The notes below the pieces were generated by a model. It saw only the letters and a program-made list of their open reading frames with translations, was not told where the DNA came from and did not search any database. From Rhodopirellula islandica (GTDB taxonomy: Bacteria > Planctomycetota > Planctomycetia > Pirellulales > Pirellulaceae): a stretch of DNA of 64,000 bases. The stretch is taken from positions 62,001-126,000 of the forward strand of contig NZ_LECT01000019.1 of NCBI RefSeq assembly GCF_001027925.1, written 5' to 3'. The translations under genes were made by a program, and so were the position numbers. Positions 21,523-28,241 of the stretch are shown piece after piece (position 1 is the first letter of the stretch; each line of letters begins with the position of its first letter).

Positions 21523-22899
21523 TCACGCTCCTCGACGCAGTGGCATGCGGGGTTCAGAGACCTTCTGCAGCGTTTCCAATGCAATGGGCAGATGCTCGGG
21601 GCTGTTCTGGAACAATTCCTCCATGTGCGATTGAGGAGCATCAAGCCAGCGCCGGTACGCTGTGGCGATCAAATCGATGAGCTCATAGTCACACGCTCGC
21701 AACACGCGAACGAAACATCGGTCCAGCGCCGGCACGACCTCCTCCGGAACAGAATCCTGCATGCACAAAGCATACAGGCCGGCGAAAGTGAGGTGCTTTT
21801 GATGGGCATCCAGCATCGTTGCTGCCGTCTCCACCGTCGCTTCATCCAGCCCGCCTAGCTTTGCCAGAACGCACATGCTTTTTGCGCAGACTTCGTCGTT
21901 GCGATGATCCGTCAGAGAACGAAGTTCACGAACCATGGACTCGCAGCCAATCGCTGGTTGCTGGGGTCCCATCCGTTCAATCGCCGAGATCGCATTCAAG
22001 GTGATCGCGACGTTTGCCGACCCCAGTTTGTCTATCAACAACGATTCTTGCTGGTCATCCAGCTTGCCATCCGAATTCAAGTGTCGAATCGCGATCACCT
22101 GACTGGATGCCGATGACTCGGTTGCCAGCTTCCACCATTCGCTTTGGGACTGCGTCAACAGAAACTGTTTTGTTCGTGGTTGAAAGAAGGAATCGTTTGT
22201 CTTCCGCAGGAACTTAAACGATTTCCGCGTCGGTCTTTTGACGTCGCTAGGTAAATCGTTCATCCACTCGGAAGCCGCGTCGTCACGCGCCCAGGCTGCG
22301 ATTGCGTTGGCGTAGGCAAGTGATTGGCCGTCGAGAAAAGGTCGCGGGAAAACGTCCCACTGCGTCGAATCCCAGTGAACGGGGTGCTTGGCAACCAGAC
22401 TGATGCCGTTGCGAATCATGCCCAGTCCCGTCCCGACGACGGCAAGGTCAACTTGTTCAGGCAAATGAGCTCCGGCAAAGTTGTTTTGCGAAAGCAAATC
22501 GCAGACGACGGCATTGATCAGCGTGGCAAGCCCCATCGCCGGATCGCTGTCGATCGTCTGATCCAGCATGACGCTGCGGTCCGACGGTTCATAGCGACCA
22601 GCCAGTCCGCTGGGACCATCGCAAGACCCACCACCGCAACAGCCACCGCCTGCACTCTGAGCTTGCGGGAGGGCATTGCGAACCTGGATTCCATTGACAT
22701 CATGCCCGAGGTGTTTTCCGACAAACGCGATCACGTGTTGCGGATTCCGCTCAACTTCATAGAGGTCGAAGATCGCTTTGCGACTCACCACAGGAAGTGA
22801 GAAGCGTTCCAAGCCAACACATTCAGCGATCTGCTGCAAGCAAAATTCAATCCGCGACTTCGCGGAATCGGGCAGGTTCGCTTTCGGTTGAAAGAACAC
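21523..22899 (-). CDS. Conserved-looking hypothetical protein with Gly/Cys motif and helical-repeat C-terminal half
   Basis: A 458-residue soluble protein with no signal peptide or membrane segment. Residues 84-95 are GGGCCGGGSCDG, a flexible Cys-rich loop that could bind metal. The C-terminal half (about 270-458) is alpha-helical with regularly spaced Leu/Ala pairs (for example ITLNAISAIERMG and MCVLAKLGGLDEATVE), reminiscent of HEAT-type repeats. I cannot assign a function. It is read toward repeat block A, whose last units end about 40 bases from its stop codon. Its upstream neighbour on the same strand is the methyltransferase at 23.2 kb, 291 bases away with a large hairpin between them, so it probably has its own promoter. 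Confidence 0.8.
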   Translation of the reverse strand: MFFQPKANLPDSAKSRIEFCLQQIAECVGLERFSLPVVSRKAIFDLYEVERNPQHVIAFVGKHLGHDVNGIQVRNALPQAQSAGGGCCGGGSCDGPSGLAGRYEPSDRSVMLDQTIDSDPAMGLATLINAVVCDLLSQNNFAGAHLPEQVDLAVVGTGLGMIRNGISLVAKHPVHWDSTQWDVFPRPFLDGQSLAYANAIAAWARDDAASEWMNDLPSDVKRPTRKSFKFLRKTNDSFFQPRTKQFLLTQSQSEWWKLATESSASSQVIAIRHLNSDGKLDDQQESLLIDKLGSANVAITLNAISAIERMGPQQPAIGCESMVRELRSLTDHRNDEVCAKSMCVLAKLGGLDEATVETAATMLDAHQKHLTFAGLYALCMQDSVPEEVVPALDRCFVRVLRACDYELIDLIATAYRRWLDAPQSHMEELFQNSPEHLPIALETLQKVSEPRMPLRRGA

Positions 22900-23113
22900 G
22901 ATGCAGGACTCGGGGTTTCAGGGGATTGACCGAACAAGACAGGACGCCGATCGTTCCCCAGAGTACCGAAAGCCCAGACCACAAGGCAGCGCCAGTTTTC
23001 AAAACGTATCCGCGTGCACCGGTGATTTGCCAGTTTGCCAGTCAACTGGTTCGACTGAAATACGGCCCCCATGTTTTCACGAGAACGCCGTTGGTCCTTT
23101 GACGCACACACTG

Positions 23114-23169
23114 TTTTTAAGTAGTGGACGAGGTGACGGGGACTCCTTGCGTCGTCCACTACAAAAAAC
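23114..23169. repeat. Large inverted repeat (hairpin), not a canonical terminator
   Basis: The arms GTAGTGGACGA (23121-23131) and TCGTCCACTAC (23152-23162) form a perfect 11-base-pair stem with a 20-base loop. After a 2x2 mismatch it extends through a TTTT/AAAA pairing. The T-run precedes and the A-run follows the stem, opposite to an intrinsic terminator on the plus strand, and the minus strand also lacks a T-run after the stem. Confidence 0.7.
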
Positions 23170-23190
23170 CGGTCTCCTGCGGACGTGCTT

Positions 23191-23886
23191 TTATGCGTAA
23201 GACACCCAGCCTCGGAAAGCGAACCCGGCGTAAAACAGCTCAACGTTCGTGAACCCCGCCTCTTGCAACAACGCTTCGTCTCGCTGGGGGTCGAGAATGG
23301 TGAGATTGGCCTCCACAGCCTTTCGGATCTGCGATGCCTTTTCGGCATCAACGGTGGGGCGAACCATGTAGGCTGCGTACCGGGAAAGCCACCGCTCGCG
23401 CGCACCATCGGTTTGAGGGAAACTCAGGTGCACCACGATGAACGGTGCGTGTGGCTTGAGCCGCTGACGAATGGCGGTCAACATCTGTTTTCGCTCTTCC
23501 AGGTCTGCAAAATGCATGGTCAAAATGCACGTGGCCGCATCAAACGGACCCTCCGGCGCAGCATCGACCTTGCCCTCGTGTAGCCTGACTCGCGAGGCAA
23601 GCGGCCCCAGCGTTTGCTCGGCAAGTTGCAGCATTGCCGAGGATGGGTCCACGCCATCAAATTCCCAGCTCGGTTCCGCTTCGGCGAACACTTTCAACTC
23701 GAGTCCACCGCCGGCTCCAACGATCAAGAGACGGCTATGGCTCTGCACCTGCTCGGCCAGCAACAACGCCGCCATCCGCTGCATGTCCGCGAACCCCGGA
23801 ACGGCGATCGGTGGCGAATCCACGTATTTCGCGACCGCTTCCGGGGCGTGAAATGCCGCTTCGAGAAAATCAGCTTTGGAGCCCAT
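23191..23886 (-). CDS. Class I SAM-dependent methyltransferase
   Basis: A 231-residue protein if started at the ATG 23886 (MGSKADFLEAAF), which overlaps the end of the upstream Rrf2-type gene by 17 bases. A longer reading from 23949 would overlap far more. The Rossmann motif I is LLIVGAGGGLELKVF, followed by the acidic strand FDGVDPSSAM, the post-II region FDAATCILTMHFADL and the late motif LKPHAPFIVVHLSF, all in order for a seven-strand methyltransferase. The substrate cannot be told from the sequence. The tight overlap with the Rrf2 regulator implies one transcript and shared control. Confidence 0.88.
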   Translation of the reverse strand: MGSKADFLEAAFHAPEAVAKYVDSPPIAVPGFADMQRMAALLLAEQVQSHSRLLIVGAGGGLELKVFAEAEPSWEFDGVDPSSAMLQLAEQTLGPLASRVRLHEGKVDAAPEGPFDAATCILTMHFADLEERKQMLTAIRQRLKPHAPFIVVHLSFPQTDGARERWLSRYAAYMVRPTVDAEKASQIRKAVEANLTILDPQRDEALLQEAGFTNVELFYAGFAFRGWVSYA

Positions 23887-24343
23887 GTCGGTTCCGTTTG
23901 GCTTTGAGGGAAATGCCTTTCGCTTCGAGGCGATGGTGGCAATCGGCACTCAGCGAGGCGAGCGTGACTTCCCCCAACCGCCGGAGCAGCAGTTGCTCGG
24001 CTTCGTCAAACGTCTTGCCCAGTGCGGCGTTCACGGATTGCTCCACCAAACATCCGGGAGCTTCCGTGCGATTGCCCATCGCCAGCAACCCCGGGCTGCC
24101 CACCGCCTGGTAAATGTCCAGCAAGGTGAGATCGACCAGCTCGCACGCCAAAGTCCAACCACCTCCGTGGCCCTTGACGCTTTGCACGTACTGTTGCTCG
24201 CGAAGCCCCGCCATCAGGCGACGCACCACCACAGGATTCGTGTCCATGATCTTCGACAAATCGTCCGAAGTCACCGGTTCGTCCAGCTCCGCCATGTGCA
24301 ACAAAATGTGCAGGACGCCGGATAGCTTGCCATCTCGCTTCAT
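23870..24343 (-). CDS. Rrf2-family transcriptional regulator
   Basis: A 157-residue protein starting at ATG 24343 (MKRDGKLSGVLHILLHMA). The N-terminal winged helix is typical of Rrf2 proteins: a recognition region with NPVVVRRLMAGLRE and the wing VKGHGGGWTLA. The three cysteines visible (ACEL, APGC, SADC) are not spaced like the Fe-S ligands of IscR or NsrR, so a cluster-free (YwnA-like) regulator is more likely. A longer start at 24412 would run through the operator-promoter region and is rejected. A promoter (24351-24379) ends almost at the start codon, suggesting a leaderless message, and an inverted repeat covers this site, fitting autorepression. It probably controls both flanking methyltransferases. 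Confidence 0.88.
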   Translation of the reverse strand: MKRDGKLSGVLHILLHMAELDEPVTSDDLSKIMDTNPVVVRRLMAGLREQQYVQSVKGHGGGWTLACELVDLTLLDIYQAVGSPGLLAMGNRTEAPGCLVEQSVNAALGKTFDEAEQLLLRRLGEVTLASLSADCHHRLEAKGISLKAKRNRHGLQS

Positions 24344-24379
24344 GTAACCTACCGTATTACATGAAGGCGGATCCGTCAA
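24341..24379 (-). promoter_or_regulatory. Rrf2 promoter with inverted-repeat operator
   Basis: On the minus strand TTGACG (24379-24374), a 17-base spacer and TACGGT (24356-24351) place the transcription start at or within about two bases of the ATG at 24343. The perfect inverted repeat CATGTAA-N9-TTACATG (24341-24363) covers the -10 element and the start codon. This is a plausible autoregulatory operator, inferred from position and symmetry. Confidence 0.6.
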
Positions 24380-24431
24380 GTTCGGCTTGGAAAGCCGCGG
24401 CGGCTCAGCCACTCACTCGAGGAGCAACACG

Positions 24432-25037
24432 TTGTCACCACCTGACTGGAACGCTCGCTATTCCGCACCGGAATTTGCTTACGGCACGGAAGCAAACTCG
24501 TTTCTCAAACAGCACGCAGACCTGTTGTTGGATCCGGTGCTTTCGATAGCCGAAGGCGAGGGCCGCAACGCCGTGTACCTGGCCTCCAAGGGCTTGCGGG
24601 TTCACGCGGTCGACAATTCCAGCGTGGGGCTTGCCAAAGCCGCCAAGTTGGCTGCCGACAGAAACGTGGTCATCACGACCGAAGTCGCGGACTTGCAAAA
24701 CTTTGCACCCGAGCCAAACGTTTATGGCGGCGTTGTCTCGATCTACGCGCATCTGCCGAGCTCGATTCGAGCGCAGCTTCACCCGTTGTTAACGCAAACA
24801 ATGAAGCCCGGCGGCATCCTGATTCTGGAAGCGTATTCAGAGAACCAACGTGGTCGCGGCACCGGCGGGCCCGGTGATCCGGACCTGCTGCTGACCTGCG
24901 GCAAGGTCGAGAGAGAATTGGTCGGACTGGAAACCATTCTGTTGCAGGAAACCGAACGTGATGTGCTCGAAGGCAAATTTCACACAGGCCTGGCTTCCGT
25001 GATCCAGTACATCGGCAAGAAAGTTTCCATCGGCTGA
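24432..25037 (+). CDS. SAM-dependent methyltransferase of the TehB-like type
   Basis: A 201-residue protein. I place the start at TTG 24432 because GAGGAG (24419-24424) lies seven bases upstream and because family members begin close to the W-x-x-R-Y motif, here DWNARYSAPEFAYGTEANSF. A TTG 15 codons earlier has no such site. Motif I is the short SIAEGEGRNAVYLASKG, followed by VHAVDNSSVGLAKA and the post-motif GGVVSIYAHLP. The family includes tellurite/thiopurine-type and other small-molecule methyltransferases; the substrate is unknown here. It is divergent from the Rrf2 operon. Its last codons and stop come from the first palindrome of repeat block B. Confidence 0.88.
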   Translation: MSPPDWNARYSAPEFAYGTEANSFLKQHADLLLDPVLSIAEGEGRNAVYLASKGLRVHAVDNSSVGLAKAAKLAADRNVVITTEVADLQNFAPEPNVYGGVVSIYAHLPSSIRAQLHPLLTQTMKPGGILILEAYSENQRGRGTGGPGDPDLLLTCGKVERELVGLETILLQETERDVLEGKFHTGLASVIQYIGKKVSIG

Positions 25038-25480
25038 CGCCGATGGCTACAACCTGTCGCCACTTTGTGGCTGCTGCGCTCGAGCGTTCGTGCTCAGCAC
25101 GACGATCCGTTCCAGTCCCAACGGGACGACAGGTTGTCGCCACGGGCATGAGCCCGTGGAGCTGAGACAGCACGCAACCAGAAAACCCCGAAGGGGTGAC
25201 AGGTGCTTGGATCATGCGGGCGACCTGTCGTCCCTTCAGGACTCGGTGGGTTCGTTCTTCTCCGGTTTCCATCGGCTGACGCCGATGGCTACAACCTGTC
25301 GCCACTTCGTGGCTGTGGCGTTCGAGGTTTCCATCGGCTGACGCCGGTGGCTACATCGTGTCACCACTTCGTGGCTGTTGGGTTCGTGCTTGGCACGACG
25401 ATCCGAATCAGTCCCCAGGGGACGACATGTTGTTGCCACGGGCGTGAGCCCGTGGAGCTGAGAGAGCACGCAATCTGGAA
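25024..25480 (+). repeat. Composite palindromic repeat block B
   Basis: A second copy of the block found at 20.9 kb, in the same orientation. Head palindromes lie at 25027-25046, 25269-25288 and 25331-25350 (the last imperfect). The body hairpins AGTCCCAACGGGACGA and CCACGGGCATGAGCCCGTGG occur after the first head, and diverged versions after the third. The order and spacing match block A. The first head overlaps the end of the methyltransferase gene. Confidence 0.9.
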
Positions 25481-25508
25481 ACTCGTCGCTCGAAAACAGC
25501 GCTGCAAG

Positions 25509-25537
25509 TTGACGCCTTCATCCTTCAAAGCTAAACT
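25509..25537 (+). promoter_or_regulatory. Candidate promoter for the DUF1559 gene
   Basis: TTGACG (25509-25514), a 17-base spacer and TAAACT (25532-25537) form a good vegetative-type promoter with a start near 25544. It lies just past repeat block B and leaves an untranslated leader of about 120 bases. Confidence 0.5.
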
Positions 25538-25662
25538 CTGCCGAGCTATTGCGATTGACTCTCAGTAGCGTCTACGTCAAGCCAGCTAACTTTGTACAGC
25601 CAGCCAGACATCCAGCCACCTTTTGCGTGGCGAAGATTTCTCAAAGCCTCCCGTACGAAGCA

Positions 25663-26793
25663 ATGGTATTGAAGATGACTGATTCGCCCATTCATTTGGC
25701 GCCCCTTTCGAGCCTCTCGAAGCGGAAAAAACCGGGGTTCACTTTGGTTGAGCTGCTGGTGGTGATCGCCATCATCGGCGTTTTGGTGGGCCTGCTTTTG
25801 CCCGCCGTGCAGGCTGCTCGGGAAGCGGCACGTCGGACTCAGTGCAAAAACAACGTCAAACAGATTGTGCTTGGCATGACCATGTTTGAACACACGTTCA
25901 AGCACTACCCGTACTCTCGAACCGGGTCGCTGTGGCGAATCTTGCCGTTCGTCGAGCAACGAGATCTTGCCGACACATTCAACTCGGCCAAGCACCCCAA
26001 TTTCGACGATCCATCGGCGGCCGAGTACAAGTGGGGCTACAACGGCAGCCTGTCAACGGACTGGAGCAACAAGGACCAATTGATCGAAGCCGCCGCGACG
26101 CAGCTGTCCGTCTTTCAATGCCCCAGCCGGACCGGATCCGGGACAATTCTTGACAGCGACGGACTGTCCATGGGCGTCGCCGACTACACCACCCCGCGGA
26201 TTCCAGCGCTTCGCCCGGAAGGCCACCCGCTCTACTATCGCGACGGGGAACCACAGATGCAATTCAGCACGGCAATGACACCGGCATCTGGATCTCGCAA
26301 TCGCGATCCGAACAACAAAGGCGGGCGAGGGGCAAGCATCCTCGACGGCCTTTCTCATACGCTGATGTACTACGAGTGCATTGGTTCGCAAGAACTGTTC
26401 GTGCAAGGCAAGTTAGCAGCCGTGACCGGTGGCCCCAGCATCACTTGGGCAGGGGGCGGCGACGGCGTCAAAATGCGAGCCTACCTGGCAGACAACTTGC
26501 TGGCGGACACTTCCAATTCAAACCGTGGTAAATCAACCTCTGCCAACCCCAATGTCCCCGACATGGCAACCGACTGCACCAAGACCTCAGCGTGGGAGGC
26601 CACGATCGATACTTGTGGAACCTATCGATCCATCAATCACACCAACAAGAGCCAGCCGTTTAGCTTTCACTCCAGTTCCGTGCACATTGGGCTGTGCGAC
26701 GGCTCGTCGAGAACGCTCTCCGACACCGTCGACCAGGGTGTGTTTTTGAACCTGTTGTTGCGAGATGACCGACAGCTTCCAGGCGAGTATTGA
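25663..26793 (+). CDS. DUF1559 family pseudopilin-like protein
   Basis: A 376-residue protein from ATG 25663 (another ATG follows five codons later). After about 20 residues comes a prepilin-type cleavage site and helix, [19 protein letters not shown], followed by [14 protein letters not shown], the hallmark of the large planctomycete DUF1559 (SBP_bac_10) family. The end has the usual H-x9-DGS motif ([15 protein letters not shown]) and a final [13 protein letters not shown]. Such proteins are processed by prepilin peptidase and thought to be exported or surface-assembled; their individual roles are unknown. It appears monocistronic and lies between repeat block B and a convergent hydrolase gene. 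An upstream in-frame start at 25549 adds a non-pilin-like leader and is not preferred. Confidence 0.9.
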   Translation: MVLKMTDSPIHLAPLSSLSKRKKPGFTLVELLVVIAIIGVLVGLLLPAVQAAREAARRTQCKNNVKQIVLGMTMFEHTFKHYPYSRTGSLWRILPFVEQRDLADTFNSAKHPNFDDPSAAEYKWGYNGSLSTDWSNKDQLIEAAATQLSVFQCPSRTGSGTILDSDGLSMGVADYTTPRIPALRPEGHPLYYRDGEPQMQFSTAMTPASGSRNRDPNNKGGRGASILDGLSHTLMYYECIGSQELFVQGKLAAVTGGPSITWAGGGDGVKMRAYLADNLLADTSNSNRGKSTSANPNVPDMATDCTKTSAWEATIDTCGTYRSINHTNKSQPFSFHSSSVHIGLCDGSSRTLSDTVDQGVFLNLLLRDDRQLPGEY

Positions 26794-26980
26794 GGATCGT
26801 TGGCACGCCCGCACGAATGGTCGTGGCGACGCGACCAACACCATCGGTGCCATTCGGATCGGATCGCAGGCAATCATGGATCCACATTGAAAGACAGACC
26901 AGAAGAAAACGGACTTCACATTGGGTCGGAAGAATTGCTGACAACGCAGAACCGAGTTCGAGGCTGTCCGGTCATGAACT

Positions 26981-27889
26981 TCACTGCTTTGCGATGGCTT
27001 CGACCGCGAACTTCACGAGCGGAGCTGGGTCCTTCAACGAGTGCGGGTGATGCCCCAGTCCGGGACGACGCATTTCCTGGATCGTGCCGCCGAGTTCGCG
27101 GTAGCTTTTGACCAACACGTCGCTGTTTTCACTGGGCGGAACGACGTTGTCCGCTTCGTTGATCATGGCGAAAATCGGCACGCCGGCTTTGACAAGTCCA
27201 TCCAAACGATGCAGCGGTCCGTCGTCGATCGTCTCCGTTTGTTCTTCCGTCATCTGATACGCATCCAGGCATGTCTTCCACGCTCGGGGAGCCCCGACGC
27301 CCGATCCTTTGCCGCCCGGCCAAGAGCGGACGTCCATCACCGCGTTGTCGACATAGATGCCGCAGACCTGGTTTGGATGAGCGGATGCCCAACGCATCAC
27401 GATCAGCCCGCCGCGACTCATCCCTTCCAACAGCGGTTGGGGGTGCAAACCAATCTGCTGGCTCAGATCATAAAACTGATCCCAGCGTTGGACGGCCGTT
27501 TCGTTCCCAAACAGATCGGCGATGTCGCAGAAGCAGACATGCCAACCCTGGTTCAGCAACGCGACATCCAACTGAGGTTCGTGCCCCCAGAAACGAGCTC
27601 GCCAAATCCATGGTGCCGTGGGAGCAGGCGTGGTGGGGCTGACCAATTTGCAAGCCACCCCATCCAGCTCAAACTCTTGTTGAGTGAACCCGTGAAAGTC
27701 CCCGCTGGAAGGTTTGGTACCAAGATGCGTTTCGAGTTGGCCAGCCGGTGTGTTCGAAACCGTCTCGGCGGACTGCGTTTGGCCAGAGGAGACGGGTGCA
27801 TCGGCTACCAGGAACACGGGAACCGTCGAGCTAACAAAGATCGCAAAGCAGAAGCGAAGAAGGAGCCGGGAGCGATTGAAGTGGAGCAT
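26981..27889 (-). CDS. Secreted alpha/beta hydrolase
   Basis: A 302-residue protein when started at ATG 27889, which gives a signal peptide (MLHFNRSRLLLRFCFAIFV...LVADA). The nucleophile elbow is GMSRGG with the Ser in the expected place. A likely acid lies in the NEADNVVPPSEN region, and the catalytic His is probably in GLGHHPHS. The strand WIWRARFWGHEPQLD is typical of an oxyanion-strand region in this fold. The natural substrate is unknown; an ester or glycan-linked ester is possible given the periplasmic or surface location. It is convergent with the DUF1559 gene and divergent from the propeller-esterase fusion. Confidence 0.85.
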   Translation of the reverse strand: MLHFNRSRLLLRFCFAIFVSSTVPVFLVADAPVSSGQTQSAETVSNTPAGQLETHLGTKPSSGDFHGFTQQEFELDGVACKLVSPTTPAPTAPWIWRARFWGHEPQLDVALLNQGWHVCFCDIADLFGNETAVQRWDQFYDLSQQIGLHPQPLLEGMSRGGLIVMRWASAHPNQVCGIYVDNAVMDVRSWPGGKGSGVGAPRAWKTCLDAYQMTEEQTETIDDGPLHRLDGLVKAGVPIFAMINEADNVVPPSENSDVLVKSYRELGGTIQEMRRPGLGHHPHSLKDPAPLVKFAVEAIAKQ

Positions 27890-28241
27890 GGTTGATCGCG
27901 AGAAAGCAAAGGAGCAAGGAGACGGATGGATTGCGGAGACAAGGAACTGGAGCCGGACGCACTGAGGTGCCGTTGCCCCCCATTTCATCCCCATGAAGAT
28001 ACACCATCAAAAGTCGGGCGTCCTTCTCACGCAACGAACAGCGGATTGGACGGGCACCGTCACTGCACACGTGCCGAGGGCGGGCATTTTCTCACTGGGA
28101 TCTCAGAGGACCAGCGAGGACTAAAAATGCATTGACATCGCTTGCCGCACCATCAACACTGGTCATGTCAACCGTTGGGCCGGATTCCGGAACTGGTCGT
28201 TGGCGTTCAAGCCTTCTCCGCCCGATGCACTGGCAGATTCC
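27890..28241. other. Divergent intergenic region
   Basis: This 352-base region separates the hydrolase (minus) from the propeller-esterase gene (plus). It contains a candidate plus-strand promoter at 28132-28160. No convincing minus-strand promoter or small gene was seen. Confidence 0.6.
28132..28160 (+). promoter_or_regulatory. Candidate promoter of propeller-esterase gene
   Basis: TTGACA (28132-28137), a 17-base spacer and AACACT (28155-28160), followed by GGTCATGTC. The same arrangement, TTGACT-17-AACACT followed by TGTCATTGTC, precedes the MarR gene at 30693, which suggests shared regulation. Confidence 0.4.

Noticed and set aside
20925-25480. Repeat blocks considered as a CRISPR array
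   Set aside because: The units are self-complementary hairpins of different kinds without regular unique spacers, and no cas gene is nearby.
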